A stretch of 64,000 bases of DNA from Streptomyces sp. NBC_00237 (GCF_026342435.1 NZ_JAPEMT010000001.1:2908501-2972500), one strand, 5' to 3'; numbered from the stretch's first letter, positions 1 through 10,416 are shown. Notes: generated from the sequence alone by a model not told the origin. Numbers and translations: made by a program.

Positions 1-1
1 G

Positions 2-628
2 ATTCGCGTTCCCGAGGTACGCCTCGTCGGACCCAGCGGTGAGCAGGTGGGCATCGTCCCGCTCGCGAAGGCCCTGGAACTGGCGCAGGAGTACGACCTC
101 GACCTCGTCGAGGTCGCGGCGACCGCCCGTCCGCCCGTGTGCAAGCTCATGGACTACGGCAAGTTCAAGTACGAGTCGGCCATGAAGGCCCGTGAGGCGC
201 GCAAGAACCAGGCGCACACGGTCATCAAGGAAATGAAGCTCCGCCCGAAGATCGACCCGCACGACTATGACACCAAGAAGGGTCACGTCGTCCGGTTCCT
301 CAAGCAGGGTGACAAGGTCAAGATCACGATCATGTTCCGTGGTCGTGAGCAGTCCCGTCCCGAGCTTGGCTTCCGGCTGCTTCAGCGACTCGCCTCCGAC
401 GTGGAGGACCTGGGCTTCATCGAGTCCAACCCGAAGCAGGACGGCCGGAACATGATCATGGTTCTCGGCCCGCACAAGAAGAAGACCGAAGCGATGGCCG
501 AGGCCCGCGAGGCCCAGGCCGCCCGCAAGGCGGAGCGTCAGGGCGTCACCGCCCACGACGACGAGCCCGCGGACGACGTCGCCGAAGCAGCTGCCGAGGC
601 TCCGGCCGAGGCGCCTTCCGAGGTGTGA
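2..628 (+). CDS. infC: Translation initiation factor IF-3 (5' end outside window)
   Basis: IF-3 binds the 30S subunit, blocks premature 50S joining and checks start-codon pairing. The frame is open from base 2, so the true start lies upstream; the visible part holds the end of the N-domain, the linker with the YGKFKYE signature and the whole C-domain ([13 protein letters not shown] region, then [10 protein letters not shown]). After the C-domain comes an Ala/Glu/Pro-rich acidic tail of about 40 residues, ending APSEV, which is common in high-GC actinobacterial IF-3 and absent in E. coli. It heads the usual infC-rpmI-rplT group. The internal GTG at 47 lies inside the N-domain and is not the start. 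Confidence 0.97.
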   Translation: MRVPEVRLVGPSGEQVGIVPLAKALELAQEYDLDLVEVAATARPPVCKLMDYGKFKYESAMKAREARKNQAHTVIKEMKLRPKIDPHDYDTKKGHVVRFLKQGDKVKITIMFRGREQSRPELGFRLLQRLASDVEDLGFIESNPKQDGRNMIMVLGPHKKKTEAMAEAREAQAARKAERQGVTAHDDEPADDVAEAAAEAPAEAPSEV

Positions 629-633
629 TCCAC

Positions 634-656
634 GGGGCCGCCATCCAGGCGGCCCC
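634..656 (+). terminator. Stem-loop between infC and rpmI
   Basis: A perfect 9-bp stem GGGGCCGCC/GGCGGCCCC with loop ATCCA sits just after the infC stop. It may be a partial terminator or processing site that lowers or separates rpmI-rplT expression from infC. Confidence 0.6.
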
Positions 657-758
657 AGGATTTCCGACCGGAAACCCCCATCAAAGATCTGACGCTCCCG
701 CAGTCCGGTGCCCGCACCGGGGACCGGGGGAGCGGCACTGACGAGGAGATACGGCGCG

Positions 759-953
759 ATGCCGAAGAACAAGACGCACAGCGGTTCCAAGAAGCGCTTC
801 AAGATCACCGGCTCCGGCAAGGTGCTCCGCGAGCGCGCCGGCAAGCGCCACCTGCTTGAGCACAAGTCGTCCCGCGTGACGCGCCGCCTCACCGGCACCG
901 TTGAGCTGGCCCCGGGCGACGCCGCGAAGATCAAGAAGCTTCTCGGCAAGTGA
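759..953 (+). CDS. rpmI: 50S ribosomal protein L35
   Basis: The product is 64 residues, the normal L35 length, very rich in Lys and Arg, beginning [15 protein letters not shown], the family hallmark. The ATG at 759 is preceded by GAGGAG at about 742-747. A longer in-frame reading from 708 is not needed and would add a non-conserved extension. L35 is a small protein of the large subunit, and the gene lies between infC and rplT as in most bacteria. Confidence 0.97.
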   Translation: MPKNKTHSGSKKRFKITGSGKVLRERAGKRHLLEHKSSRVTRRLTGTVELAPGDAAKIKKLLGK

Positions 954-1059
954 TCCCGCTGCCTTCGGTCCCCGTACCGGAGGCGCTGGATCGAGACCGG
1001 GACCAATTCATTTCCGGGTCGTGTGAACACCCCCCACGACCCCGCTACAAGGAGTCAAA

Positions 1060-1446
1060 GTGGCACGCGTCAAGCGCGCAGTAAACGCCCACAAGAAGCG
1101 CCGGGCAATCCTCGAAGCCGCCAAGGGTTACCGCGGTCAGCGTTCGCGCCTGTACCGCAAGGCCAAGGAGCAGGTCACCCACTCCCTGGTCTACAACTAC
1201 AACGACCGCAAGAAGCGCAAGGGCGACTTCCGCCGTCTGTGGATCCAGCGCATCAACGCCGCTGCCCGCGAGAACGGCATGACGTACAACCGCCTCATCC
1301 AGGGTCTGAACGCCGCCAACATCGAGGTGGACCGCAAGATCCTCGCCGAGCTGGCCGTCAACGACCCGAACGCGTTCGCCGCGCTCGTCGAGGTCGCCCA
1401 GAAGGCGCTCCCCAGCGACGTCAACGCCCCGAAGGCCGCCGCCTAA
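1060..1446 (+). CDS. rplT: 50S ribosomal protein L20
   Basis: The product is 128 residues, basic, starting [15 protein letters not shown], typical of L20, which binds 23S rRNA early in 50S assembly and in several bacteria represses its own operon. The GTG start is preceded by AAGGAG at 1049-1054. The C-terminal end ([11 protein letters not shown]) is a short actinobacterial extension. It is the last gene of infC-rpmI-rplT and is followed by a strong stem-loop. Confidence 0.97.
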   Translation: MARVKRAVNAHKKRRAILEAAKGYRGQRSRLYRKAKEQVTHSLVYNYNDRKKRKGDFRRLWIQRINAAARENGMTYNRLIQGLNAANIEVDRKILAELAVNDPNAFAALVEVAQKALPSDVNAPKAAA

Positions 1447-1476
1447 TTCCAGGCGCCACGCCCCTTCAGGCATTGA

Positions 1477-1521
1477 AGCCGGACCCGCAGCCGCACGCAC
1501 GCCGTGCCTGCGGGTCCGGTT
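1477..1521 (+). terminator. Terminator after rplT
   Basis: A 12-bp perfect stem (CCGGACCCGCAG at 1479-1490 with its complement at 1508-1519) encloses an inner 5-bp stem GCACG/CGTGC, giving a long stacked hairpin just after the rplT stop. There is no long U tract, as usual in Streptomyces. Confidence 0.85.
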
Positions 1522-1570
1522 CGTTTCCCGGGAGGGCACAGCCCGCCCCTTTCGTACGTACGCAGAAGAA

Positions 1571-2425
1571 GTGAGCCGCACACCCATGGGCACCCCCGAG
1601 CTGATCTCCCCGCGTTCCCCCCGCGTCACCGCCGCCAAGCGGCTGGCCAAGCGCAGTTTCCGGGGCAAGGAGCGCCGGTTCATCGCCGAGGGGCCGCAGG
1701 CCGTACGCGAGGCCGTCGGGCACCGGGGCCCGGACGGGCAGCCGACGCTGATCGAGCTGTTCGCCACCGTGGAGACCGCCGAGCGGTACGCCGACATCGT
1801 CGAGGCCGCCCAGCAGACCGGGGCCCGGGTGCACCTGGCCGGGGACGACGTCCTCGCCGAGATCTCGCAGACCATCACCCCGCAGGGCATCGTCGGCGTC
1901 TGCCACTTCCTGGACTCCCCGTTCGAGGACATCCTCGCCGCGAAGCCCAAGCTGGTCGCCGTCCTCGCGCACGTCCGCGACCCCGGGAACGCCGGTACGG
2001 TGCTGCGCTGCGCGGACGCGGCGGGCGCCGACGCCGTCGTGCTGACGGACGCCTCCGTGGACCTCTACAACCCGAAGTCGGTGCGCGCGTCCGTCGGCTC
2101 GCACTTCCACCTCCCGGTCGCCGTCGGGGTGCCGGTGGAGCAGGCCGTCGCGAAGCTCCAGGCGGCAGGCGTACGCATCCTGGCCGCCGACGGCGCGGGC
2201 GACAACGACCTCGACGACGAGCTGGACGCGGGCACCATGGGCGGCCCCACCGCCTGGGTCTTCGGCAACGAGGCATGGGGCCTGCCCGAGGAGACCCGCG
2301 CGCTCGCCGACGCCGTGGTCCGCGTCCCGATCCACGGCAAGGCCGAGAGCCTGAACCTCGCTACGGCAGCCGCCGTGTGCCTCTATGCGTCCGCGCGGGC
2401 ACAGCGGGTACGCAACCCTGCCTGA
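1571..2425 (+). CDS. SpoU/TrmH-family RNA 2'-O-methyltransferase
   Basis: It is a SAM-dependent RNA ribose methyltransferase of the SPOUT superfamily. The N-terminal part (about residues 15-110, beginning RVTAAKRLAKRSFRGKERRFIAEG within residues 17-40) is the SpoU substrate-binding domain. The C-terminal part has the three family motifs: VRDPGNAGTVLRCADAAGA, WVFGNEAWGLP, and the knot region IHGKAESLNLATAAAVCLY. The start could be GTG 1571 or ATG 1586 (MGTPELISPRS); the second fits related proteins equally well. It sits between the L20 operon and pheST; the exact rRNA or tRNA target cannot be read from sequence. Confidence 0.92.
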   Translation: MSRTPMGTPELISPRSPRVTAAKRLAKRSFRGKERRFIAEGPQAVREAVGHRGPDGQPTLIELFATVETAERYADIVEAAQQTGARVHLAGDDVLAEISQTITPQGIVGVCHFLDSPFEDILAAKPKLVAVLAHVRDPGNAGTVLRCADAAGADAVVLTDASVDLYNPKSVRASVGSHFHLPVAVGVPVEQAVAKLQAAGVRILAADGAGDNDLDDELDAGTMGGPTAWVFGNEAWGLPEETRALADAVVRVPIHGKAESLNLATAAAVCLYASARAQRVRNPA

Positions 2426-2497
2426 GGGGCCTCCGGTCGGAGTAGGGTGACGGGCTCGGGGGCCTACTGCGCTCTACTGATGAGGCGGGGTACGGGG

Positions 2498-3598
2498 ATG
2501 GTCGCGGAAGTCACTGAACAGGCCGCTGTGGCAAGGGAGTTGGGCATGTCGGGGATCGGCCCCGACGACCTTCCCGACGGTCTCGTCGTCGCCGACGAGA
2601 GTGGCCGCGTCATCTGCTTCAACGCCGCCGCCTCCCGCATCACCGCCGTCCCGGCCGACTTAGCGCTCGGGCGCGCCCTCGTCGACGTCCTCCCGCTGGA
2701 GGACTTAAAGGGGCGCCGCTGGTGGACGCTCACCGATCCCTACGAAGGGCTCGCCATCCGAGGCGGGCAGCCCGAGCGGAACCTGCTGCTGCCCGGCGGG
2801 CGCGAGGTGCTGGTCTCCGCGCGGTACGTACGGGAGCGGCCGCGCGGACCCGTACGGCGGGTCGTGGTGTCGCTGCGCGGGACCGAGGCGCGGCGGCGAA
2901 CCGAACGCAGTCACGCCGAGCTGATCGCGACCGTCGCCCATGAGCTGCGCTCGCCGCTGACCTCGGTGAAGGGGTTCACGCGCACCCTGCTGAGGAAGTG
3001 GGAGCGCTTCACCGACGACCAGAAGCTGATGATGCTGGAGACCGTCGACAACGACGCCGACCGCATCGCCCGGCTGATCGCCGAGCTGCTGGACATCGCG
3101 CGGATCGACACCGGGCGGCTGGAACTGCGCAGGCAGCCCGTCGATGTCGCCACCGCCGTGGGACGCCATGTTCACGCGCGTATTTCCGCAGGTCAGAACG
3201 CGGATCGTTTTCTCGTGCGGATCGAGCAGCCGCTGCCCGACCTGTGGGCCGACCCCGACAAGATCGACCAGGTGCTCGGGAACCTGCTGGAAAATGCGGT
3301 GCGCCACGGCGAAGGAATGGTCACCATTGAGGTGGCGCCCGCCACAGCCAAGGACGACGAGAAGGGAACGGCCGTGACCGTCAGCGACGAAGGCCCGGGA
3401 ATTCCCGAGGAGTCGCTGAGCCGTGTCTTCACCCGTTTCTGGCGGGGCAGCAAGCGCGGCGGAACCGGTCTTGGCCTGTACATCGTCAAGGGCATCGTCG
3501 AGGCGCACGGCGGCACGATCACGGTCGGCCGAGGGCCCGGCGGCGGCGCCGAATTCCGATTTATCCTGCCCGTCGGGGCTCCCGCCTATCTGGCCTGA
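2498..3598 (+). CDS. PAS-domain sensor histidine kinase (orphan)
   Basis: It is a soluble two-component kinase of 366 residues from ATG 2498. An N-terminal PAS domain (about residues 20-125) is followed by HisKA with the H-box [11 protein letters not shown] (phosphoacceptor His148) and an HATPase domain with N-box [14 protein letters not shown], then DEGPGIP and [12 protein letters not shown]. No transmembrane segment is seen, so it should sense a cytosolic signal. A -10-like TAGGGT at 2443-2448 overlaps the upstream GTG at 2447 and would put transcription start downstream of it, which is why I prefer ATG 2498 (ATG 2480 is also possible). No response regulator lies nearby, so its partner is unknown. 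It is placed between an rRNA methylase and pheS. Confidence 0.9.
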   Translation: MVAEVTEQAAVARELGMSGIGPDDLPDGLVVADESGRVICFNAAASRITAVPADLALGRALVDVLPLEDLKGRRWWTLTDPYEGLAIRGGQPERNLLLPGGREVLVSARYVRERPRGPVRRVVVSLRGTEARRRTERSHAELIATVAHELRSPLTSVKGFTRTLLRKWERFTDDQKLMMLETVDNDADRIARLIAELLDIARIDTGRLELRRQPVDVATAVGRHVHARISAGQNADRFLVRIEQPLPDLWADPDKIDQVLGNLLENAVRHGEGMVTIEVAPATAKDDEKGTAVTVSDEGPGIPEESLSRVFTRFWRGSKRGGTGLGLYIVKGIVEAHGGTITVGRGPGGGAEFRFILPVGAPAYLA

Positions 3599-3713
3599 GC
3601 GCCCCACGGGCTCCTTCGCGTCCCACGGCCCTTTAGACTCGACCTTTGGCACCTTTGCGTCCTCACACGTGTCGAGCGGGGCCGCCCACCAGCCATCGGA
3701 AGTACGGGAAGAG

Positions 3714-4844
3714 ATGTCCGCACCCAATAAGTCGTACGACCCTGTCGAGGTCGAGGCGCTGAAACCCGAAGAGATCGAGCGCATGCGGGACGAGGCGCTG
3801 GCCGCCTTCGAGGCCGCCGCCGACCTCGACGCGCTGACGCACGCCAAGACCGCGCACACCGGGCCCACCTCGCCGCTGTCCCTCGCCAACCGCGAGATCG
3901 GCGCGCTCCCGCCCCAGGCCAAGGCCGAGGCGGGCAAGCGCGTCGGCATGGCGCGCGGCGCCGTCAACAAGGCCCTCGCGGCCCGGCTGACGGTCCTGGA
4001 GGCCGAGCGCGACGAGCGCGTGCTGGTCGAGGAGGCCGTCGACGTCACGCTGCCGTACGACCGCGTCCCGGCCGGCGCCCGGCACCCGCTGACCACGTTC
4101 ATGGAGCGCGTCGCCGACGTCTTCGTGGCGATGGGCTACGAGGTCGCCGAGGGCCCCGAGGTCGAGGCCGAGTGGTTCAACTTCGACGCCCTGAACTTCG
4201 TGCCGGACCACCCGGCGCGGCAGATGCAGGACACCTTCTTCGTGCAGGGTGCCGACGGCAGGAAGAACGACGAGTCCGGTGTCGTGCTGCGCACGCACAC
4301 CTCGCCCGTGCAGGCCCGCGCGCTCCTTGAGCGCCGCGAGCCGCCCGTGTACGTCGTGTGCCCCGGCCGCGTCTACCGCACCGACGAGCTCGACGCCACG
4401 CACACCCCGGTCTTCCACCAGATCGAGCTGCTGGCCGTCGACGAGGGCCTCACCATGGCCGACCTGAAGGGCACTCTCGACCACATGGTCCAGGCACTCT
4501 TCGGCGAGGGCATGAAGACCCGGCTGCGCCCGAACTACTTCCCCTTCACCGAGCCGTCCGCCGAGATGGACATGGTCTGCTACGTCTGCCGGGGCGAGTC
4601 CGTCGGCAACCCGGACCGTCCCTGCCGCACCTGCGGCAGCGAGGGCTGGATCGAGCTCGGCGGCTGCGGCATGGTCAACCCGAAGGTCCTCACGGCCTGC
4701 GGCGTCGACCCCCAGAAGTACAGCGGGTTCGCCTTCGGCTTCGGCATCGAGCGGATGCTGATGTTCCGGCACAACGTGGAAGACATGCGAGACATGGTCG
4801 AGGGTGACGTGCGTTTCACTCGGCCCTTCGGGATGGAGATCTGA
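3714..4844 (+). CDS. pheS: Phenylalanyl-tRNA synthetase alpha subunit
   Basis: It is the catalytic alpha chain of the alpha2beta2 class II enzyme that charges tRNA-Phe. The 376-residue product has an N-terminal coiled coil (about 1-100), then the class II core with the [10 protein letters not shown] region, [20 protein letters not shown], the Cys-containing insert CYVCRGES...CRTCGSEGW, and motif 3 [13 protein letters not shown]. The ATG at 3714 lies behind a GGAAG...GGGAAGAG purine run. The stop overlaps the pheT start by one base (TGATG), so the subunits are translationally coupled. Confidence 0.97.
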   Translation: MSAPNKSYDPVEVEALKPEEIERMRDEALAAFEAAADLDALTHAKTAHTGPTSPLSLANREIGALPPQAKAEAGKRVGMARGAVNKALAARLTVLEAERDERVLVEEAVDVTLPYDRVPAGARHPLTTFMERVADVFVAMGYEVAEGPEVEAEWFNFDALNFVPDHPARQMQDTFFVQGADGRKNDESGVVLRTHTSPVQARALLERREPPVYVVCPGRVYRTDELDATHTPVFHQIELLAVDEGLTMADLKGTLDHMVQALFGEGMKTRLRPNYFPFTEPSAEMDMVCYVCRGESVGNPDRPCRTCGSEGWIELGGCGMVNPKVLTACGVDPQKYSGFAFGFGIERMLMFRHNVEDMRDMVEGDVRFTRPFGMEI

Positions 4845-7372
4845 TGCGGGTCCCGCTTTCCTGGCTGCGGGAGTACGTAGACCTCCCCGCCACCGAGACC
4901 GGCCGTGACGTGCAGGCCAAGCTGGTGTCCGCAGGACTTGAGGTCGAGACGGTCGAGCAGACCGGCGGCGGCATCAAGGGCCCGCTGGTCGTCGGCCAGG
5001 TCCTCACCATCGAGGAGCTGGAGGGCTTCAAGAAGCCGATCCGCTTCTGCACGGTGGACGTGGGCTCCGCCAACGGCACCGGCGAGCCGCAGGAGATCGT
5101 CTGCGGCGCGCGCAACTTCGCCGTCGGCGACAAGGTCGTCGTGGTCCTCCCGGGCGCCGTGCTGCCCGGCGACTTCGCGATCGCCGCGCGCAAGACGTAC
5201 GGCAGGACCTCGCACGGCATGATCTGCTCCGGCGACGAGCTGGGCATGGGCGACGACGGCACGCACGGCATCATCGTGCTGCCGATGGAGTACGAGCCCG
5301 GTACGGATGCCATCGAGCTCCTTGAGCTCGTGGACGAGGTGCTCGACATCGCGGTCACCCCCGACCGGGGCTACGCGCTGTCGATGCGCGGCATCGCCCG
5401 CGAGGCGGCCACCGCGTACGGGCTGCCGCTGCGCGACCCGGCGCTCCTCGACGTCCCCGCGCCGAACGCGTACGGCTACCCGGTGAAGATCAGCGACCCG
5501 CAGGGCTGCGACCGCTTCACCGCGCGTACGGTCACCGGGCTCGACCCCGAGGCCCGTTCGCCGATCTGGATGCAGCGACGCCTCCAGAAGGCGGGCATGC
5601 GCCCGATCTCGCTCGCCGTCGACATCACCAACTACGTGATGCTGGAGCTGGGTCAGCCGCTGCACGCGTACGACCGCTCGCGCATCCAGGGCACCATCGG
5701 CGTCCGCCGCGCGGAGCAGGGCGAGAAGTTCACGACGCTCGACGGCGCCCGGCGCGTCCTGGACGCCGAGGACCTCGTCATCACCGACGACCGGGGGCCG
5801 ATCGGCCTGGCCGGTGTCATGGGCGGTGCGAACACCGAGGTCGCCGACGTCGAGATCGACGCCGAAACCGGTGAGGCCAAGGGGACGACCGACGTCGTCA
5901 TCGAGGCCGCGCACTTCGACGCGCTGACCATCGCGCGGGCCTCGCGCCGTCACAAGCTGACCTCCGAGGCGTCCAAGCGCTTCGAGCGCGGCGTCGACCC
6001 GCAGGCCGGCCCCGCCGCCGTGCAGCGCACCGTCGACCTGCTGGTGCTGCTCGCGGGCGGCACCGCCGAGGCCGGGGTCACCGAGGTCATCGCGCCCTCC
6101 GCGCCCCGCTCGATCTCCATGAGGGCGGACCACCCGGACCGCGTCGCGGGCGTCGCGTACGGCCGCGAGACCGTCGTGCGCCGCCTCCAGGAGGTCGGCT
6201 GCGACGTCTACGGCTCCGACGAGCTCGTCGTGACCGTGCCGTCCTGGCGTCCCGACCTGGCGTTCCCCAACGACCTGGCCGAAGAGGTCATCCGGCTGGA
6301 GGGGTACGAGAACCTGCCTTCCACGCTGCCGACCCCGCCGTCGGGCCGTGGCCTCACCGAGCGTCAGCGCCTGCACCGCCGCGTCGGCCGCGCGCTGGCG
6401 GGTGCCGGTTACGTCGAGGCGCTGAACTACCCGTTCGTCGGGGACGCCGCCTTCGACCAGCTCCAGCTGGCCGCCGACGACGAGCGCCGCTCCACCGTCA
6501 AGCTGGTCAACCCCCTCGCCGACACGGAGCCCGCGCTCCGTACGACGCTGCTCCCGGGCCTGCTCGGCGCGCTGCGCCGCAACGACGGGCGCGGCAGCCA
6601 CGACCTGGCGCTCTTCGAGACCGGTCTGGTCTTCCTGCCGTCGGGCGAGGAGACCCGGGCCGTGCGCCTGCCGGTCGACCGCCGTCCGACCGACGAGGAG
6701 ATCGCGCAGCTCAACGCCTCGCTGCCCGCCCAGCCCCGGCACGCCGCCGTCGTCCTCGCGGGCGCCCGCGAGCAGTCCGGCTGGTGGGGCAAGGGCCGCC
6801 CGGCGACCTGGGCCGACGCGATCGAGTCCGCCCGCACGCTGGCCCGCGAGGCCGGTGCCGAGCTGATCGTCGCCAAGGGCGCCACGGAGCCGTGGCACCC
6901 GGGCCGGTGCGCCGCGCTCTCCGTCGTCGTGGACGGCGAGGAGAAGGTCATCGGATACGCCGGTGAGCTGCACCCGCGCGTCAACAAGGCGATGAACCTG
7001 CCCGAGCGCACCTGCGCGATGGAGCTGGACCTGGACGTGCTGGAGAAGGCCGGTCAGGGTGCGCTCCAGGCGCCCCGGATCTCCACCTTCCCCGTCGCCA
7101 CCCAGGACGTCGCCCTGGTCGTCGACGCGGGCGTGCCCACCGTCGTGGTCGAGGACTGGCTGCGTCAGGGTGCGGGTGAACTCCTGGAGGACATCCGCCT
7201 GTTCGACGTCTTCACCGGCGAGCAGCTCGGCGAGGGCAAGAAGTCCCTCGCGTACGCGCTGCGCTTCCGCGCCGCCGACCGCACGCTCACCGTCGAAGAG
7301 GCCACGGCCGCCCGCGACGCGGCGGTGGCGCTGGCGGCCGAGCACACGGGAGCCGTGCTGCGCGGCGCGTGA
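4844..7372 (+). CDS. pheT: Phenylalanyl-tRNA synthetase beta subunit
   Basis: The 842-residue chain is typical for bacterial PheT (about 800-840). In order: N-terminal segment [15 protein letters not shown], tRNA-binding OB domain (about 40-165), B3/B4 editing region with [11 protein letters not shown] and the conserved [16 protein letters not shown]5 domain, the inactive class II-like core ([26 protein letters not shown] within about 506-531), and the C-terminal anticodon-binding FDX-ACB domain ([18 protein letters not shown] ... [18 protein letters not shown]). It overlaps pheS by one base. Confidence 0.97.
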   Translation: MRVPLSWLREYVDLPATETGRDVQAKLVSAGLEVETVEQTGGGIKGPLVVGQVLTIEELEGFKKPIRFCTVDVGSANGTGEPQEIVCGARNFAVGDKVVVVLPGAVLPGDFAIAARKTYGRTSHGMICSGDELGMGDDGTHGIIVLPMEYEPGTDAIELLELVDEVLDIAVTPDRGYALSMRGIAREAATAYGLPLRDPALLDVPAPNAYGYPVKISDPQGCDRFTARTVTGLDPEARSPIWMQRRLQKAGMRPISLAVDITNYVMLELGQPLHAYDRSRIQGTIGVRRAEQGEKFTTLDGARRVLDAEDLVITDDRGPIGLAGVMGGANTEVADVEIDAETGEAKGTTDVVIEAAHFDALTIARASRRHKLTSEASKRFERGVDPQAGPAAVQRTVDLLVLLAGGTAEAGVTEVIAPSAPRSISMRADHPDRVAGVAYGRETVVRRLQEVGCDVYGSDELVVTVPSWRPDLAFPNDLAEEVIRLEGYENLPSTLPTPPSGRGLTERQRLHRRVGRALAGAGYVEALNYPFVGDAAFDQLQLAADDERRSTVKLVNPLADTEPALRTTLLPGLLGALRRNDGRGSHDLALFETGLVFLPSGEETRAVRLPVDRRPTDEEIAQLNASLPAQPRHAAVVLAGAREQSGWWGKGRPATWADAIESARTLAREAGAELIVAKGATEPWHPGRCAALSVVVDGEEKVIGYAGELHPRVNKAMNLPERTCAMELDLDVLEKAGQGALQAPRISTFPVATQDVALVVDAGVPTVVVEDWLRQGAGELLEDIRLFDVFTGEQLGEGKKSLAYALRFRAADRTLTVEEATAARDAAVALAAEHTGAVLRGA

Positions 7373-7400
7373 CACGCGCAGACGGCGGGGCCGTACCCGC

Positions 7401-7467
7401 ATGAGTGACGCCCGTTGAGGGCGTTACCGAGGGGCACATCCGGGACACGGGTGTGCCCCTCACTCAT
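7401..7467 (+). terminator. Nested hairpins after pheT (three-way-junction-like)
   Basis: An outer pair ATGAGTG (7401-7407) / CACTCAT (7461-7467) encloses two hairpins: ACGCCC/GGGCGT (7408-7413, 7419-7424) and GAGGGGCACA/TGTGCCCCTC (7429-7438, 7452-7461), the last one overlapping the outer arm by one base. The second hairpin alone would serve as the pheST terminator; the enclosing arms are unusual. Confidence 0.65.
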
Positions 7468-7576
7468 TTGGGTGAGATGTGGGGGCGATGTACGCATAGG
7501 GGAACGAACGCTAGACACAATCGTTCCGGCCGACCGGCCGTACCGTTGCGCATCGCTCCGAGGGGGCCGTCCGGAA

Positions 7577-8767
7577 ATGATCCGACACAGGACGGAACCC
7601 CGGTACGGCGACAGCCCGGCGCGCACGGTGCATCGGAACGCGTGGCACCGGGTGGCGCGGCGGTGCGGGGGCGGAGCGCGCAGGCGGTACGGAGAAGGCT
7701 TCGGACACCGGGCGGTGCGCCGGGCCGTCGCCTGGGCGCGGTCCGCGTGCCTGGCCACGCTGCTCGGCCTGTGGGTCGCCGTCGTCGTCCTGTGGGAACT
7801 GTTCTGCCCGCTCTCCGACCGTCCCGGCGTCCTGCCCGACCTCGTCACCTGCCTCGGCTTCCTGCTGGCCGGGGCCGTCCTGATACTGCGGATGCGGATC
7901 GGACCGCTGCGGGACCTGCGCCGGGCGAAGGAGGTGGCGCGCGCCGCCCAGCAGGTGCTGCTCCGCCCGCTGCCCGCCCGGCTCGACGGACTCGCCCTCG
8001 CCGCAGGGCAGTTGTCCGCCAGTGAGGGGGCGGCCGTCGGCGGTGACCTGTACGAGGTGATGTCGACGGTGCACGGCGTGCGGGTGGTCGTCGGAGACGT
8101 ACGGGGGCACGGGCTGCCCGCGATCGCGGCGGTCGCGGCCCTCCTCGGCAGCTTCCGGGAGGCCGCGCACGACGAGCCCGAACTCGGCGGTGTGATGCGG
8201 CGGTTGGAGCGCGCCCTCGGGCGTCATCTGCGGGAGCGCTCCCGCGAGGAACACCCGGAGACGGGCGGGGTCGAGCCCGACAGCGACCTGGTGGAGGAGT
8301 TCGTCACCGTCCTGCTCCTCGAAATCCAGGAGGACGGCGAGGTGCTGGCGCTCAACTGCGGCCATCCGTGGCCCTATCGGCTGCGCAGGACCGCCGAGCA
8401 GGTGGCGGGCGGTGACCCGCTGCCGCCGCTGGGCCCCTTTCCGCTCCCCGCCGACCTGCCCGTACGACGCTGCGTCAGGCTGCTGCCCGGGGAACTGCTG
8501 GTGCTGCACACGGACGGCGCGGAGGACGCCCGCGACGCGCAGGGCAGGTTCTTCTCGCTGAGGGACGCCCTCGCCGGGGCGGCGGCCGTACTCCCGGCCT
8601 CGCCGTCCACGGTGGTCGAACGGGTCCAGCACGCCCTGCTGCGGCACACCGGCGGCCAGGTCTTCGACGACGTGGCGCTGGTGGTGCTGCGCAACGACCG
8701 GCTGCGGGTGCCGACCCAGGGCGGGACGGCCGCCCGGCAGCAGTGCCCCGAACCCTCGCGCAACTGA
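7577..8767 (+). CDS. Membrane-anchored SpoIIE-type PP2C phosphatase
   Basis: The product has 396 residues from ATG 7577. Two hydrophobic segments near residues 55-77 and 88-106 anchor it, leaving a cytosolic SpoIIE/PP2C phosphatase domain: GGDLYEV and GDVRGHGLPA supply the metal-binding aspartates, followed by LNCGHPWPY and LVLHTDGAEDARD. Such Streptomyces proteins dephosphorylate anti-sigma-factor antagonists or related signalling proteins. The frame is open further upstream (to 7415), but that would run into the pheT terminator. No anti-sigma factor or antagonist gene is adjacent, so the substrate is unknown. Confidence 0.85.
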   Translation: MIRHRTEPRYGDSPARTVHRNAWHRVARRCGGGARRRYGEGFGHRAVRRAVAWARSACLATLLGLWVAVVVLWELFCPLSDRPGVLPDLVTCLGFLLAGAVLILRMRIGPLRDLRRAKEVARAAQQVLLRPLPARLDGLALAAGQLSASEGAAVGGDLYEVMSTVHGVRVVVGDVRGHGLPAIAAVAALLGSFREAAHDEPELGGVMRRLERALGRHLRERSREEHPETGGVEPDSDLVEEFVTVLLLEIQEDGEVLALNCGHPWPYRLRRTAEQVAGGDPLPPLGPFPLPADLPVRRCVRLLPGELLVLHTDGAEDARDAQGRFFSLRDALAGAAAVLPASPSTVVERVQHALLRHTGGQVFDDVALVVLRNDRLRVPTQGGTAARQQCPEPSRN

Positions 8768-8941
8768 ACTGCCCGACAGCAGAGGGGATGTCACGGCGAC
8801 TGGGAGGGTGTCACGGCGTCCGCCCGCCCCGCCACGGGGGTGCAGGTCGGCCGGGCGGGACGGGCGGGGGTGGGGATCGGGCCGCCGCACTGATGGAGGG
8901 GGGAGCCGACGGCCCGGCCGCCTCTTGCGAGGCAGTTCAGT
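8763..8941. repeat. 11-bp inverted repeat pair, 157 bp apart
   Basis: ACTGAACTGCC (8763-8773, overlapping the stop of the phosphatase gene) is matched by its exact complement GGCAGTTCAGT at 8931-8941. The region between is GC-rich and without an open gene. It could base-pair as a long-range RNA arm or reflect an excised element; no function is known. Confidence 0.5.
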
Positions 8942-9063
8942 CAACCGATTCGTGGGGTGCGGCGGGAGTGGGTGAAGGCTGTGGATGCGGGTATTCCGTT
9001 CACCCCCCGTGTGAATGCCCCGGTACTACGCTGGTCAGGACCGAGTCAGCCGGAGGCGCTCCC

Positions 9064-10416
9064 ATGCAGCCCAATGCACTCCTCGACGCCCTGCTCGACG
9101 AAGCGGGGATCTCCCAAGCGGGTCTCGCGGCCCGCGTCAACCATGCGGGCGGGAAACGGGGGTTGGCGCTCCGGTACGACCACACGGCGGTCCGCCGGTG
9201 GCTCAAGGGGCAGCGACCGCGCGGCCAGGCACCCGACCTGATCTGCGAGGTGCTCAGTTCCCGGCTGCACCGGCAGGTCGCCCTCGACGACATCGGACTG
9301 GGCGGGATGCCGGGGGAGTCGGTCTCCCCCGACGGAGGTTCCAGCTCCACCCTCTCCGGATTCGTGGAACGGGCCACCGCGCTGTGGCGCTCCGACGAAC
9401 AGCAGCGCCCGCACGTCCTGGGCGCACCCGCCGTCACGGGCACGCCCGCCGTGATGCCGGTCTGGGAGTGGGAGAACCCGCCCGAGGACAGCGACGTGTC
9501 GAGGTCCGGTCTCGCCCAGGTGAACCTCGCGGACATCGAGACCCTCAAGGGTGCCCGCGCGCACTACGAGCTGATGTACCGCAAGGCCGGTGGCATCGCG
9601 ACCCGCACCCGTGTCGTCGGCTTCCTCAACTCCGAGACCGCGCCCCTGCTGCGCGGCGGCTACAACGACGCGACGGGTCGTCAACTCCACCGCGCCACCG
9701 GCGGGTTGGTGGCCATCGCGGGCATCTGCGCGTACGACTCCGACGCCCAGGGGCTCGCCCAGCGGTACTTCCACCAGGCACTGCGGCTCGCCAAGGCCAG
9801 CTGCGACCGGGGGCTCGGCGCGTACGTCATCGCTCTGCTCGTCAACCAGTCGCTGTTCATGCGGGAGTACCGCCAGGCGGTCGCCTTCGCCGAGGCGGCG
9901 CTGCGGACGGCCGGGCGTGAAGTCACCCCGGCGCTCGCCGCGGACCTCTACGCGATGCAGGCCAAGTCGTACGCCCACCTCGGGGACGGGGCGAGCGCGC
10001 TCGCCTGCATCCGGCGGGCCGAGAAGGCCGCCGACCGCATCCGCCCCGGCAGCGAGCCGGACGAGACCGGGTACGTACAACCGGGCCTGGTCAACGTGCA
10101 GGTGGCGGAGGCGCTGCTCAGCATGGGGGACCTCACCACCGCGCGGGAGCATGCGGCGGCGGCGGTCGACACCCGCGCACACGACCGCGGCCGGGTGCAC
10201 CGGCTCGCGATCCTCACCCACGTCGAACTGCGGCAGGGGGAGGCCGACCGAGCCGTGGCCACCGCGGTCGAGATGGCCGAGCAGGCGCGGGGCATGGAGT
10301 CCCAGCGGCTGAGAGACCGGCTGCGGGCCGTGCGCGAACATCTGGCGGCCAGTGGCTGTGCCGAGGCCGACGAGGCGGCCGAAATGATCGACGGGGCACT
10401 GCGCATTCCCCTGTAA
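9064..10416 (+). CDS. HTH plus TPR-type regulator (Streptomyces paralogue family)
   Basis: The product has 450 residues from ATG 9064, which has GGAGG at about 9050-9054. The N-terminus (MQPNALLDALLDEAGISQAG to HTAVRRWLKGQRPRG, about residues 1-60) looks like an XRE-type helix-turn-helix; the C-terminal 300 residues are alpha-helical repeats rich in AL/A pairs like tetratricopeptides (AQRYFHQALRLAKA, AVAFAEAALRTAG, ASALACIRRAEKAA). This architecture is shared by a large Streptomyces family of differentiation-related regulators such as NsdA; I infer that kinship and cannot prove it. DNA target and signal are unknown. Confidence 0.8.
   Translation: MQPNALLDALLDEAGISQAGLAARVNHAGGKRGLALRYDHTAVRRWLKGQRPRGQAPDLICEVLSSRLHRQVALDDIGLGGMPGESVSPDGGSSSTLSGFVERATALWRSDEQQRPHVLGAPAVTGTPAVMPVWEWENPPEDSDVSRSGLAQVNLADIETLKGARAHYELMYRKAGGIATRTRVVGFLNSETAPLLRGGYNDATGRQLHRATGGLVAIAGICAYDSDAQGLAQRYFHQALRLAKASCDRGLGAYVIALLVNQSLFMREYRQAVAFAEAALRTAGREVTPALAADLYAMQAKSYAHLGDGASALACIRRAEKAADRIRPGSEPDETGYVQPGLVNVQVAEALLSMGDLTTAREHAAAAVDTRAHDRGRVHRLAILTHVELRQGEADRAVATAVEMAEQARGMESQRLRDRLRAVREHLAASGCAEADEAAEMIDGALRIPL

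Noticed and set aside
51-628. GTG 47 as the infC start
   Set aside because: The frame is open from base 2 with IF-3 N-domain residues ([15 protein letters not shown]), so the start is outside the window.
4580-7402. 940-codon ORF on the minus strand opposite pheST
   Set aside because: It mirrors codon positions of the real genes (a GC-skew shadow) and has no conserved motif.
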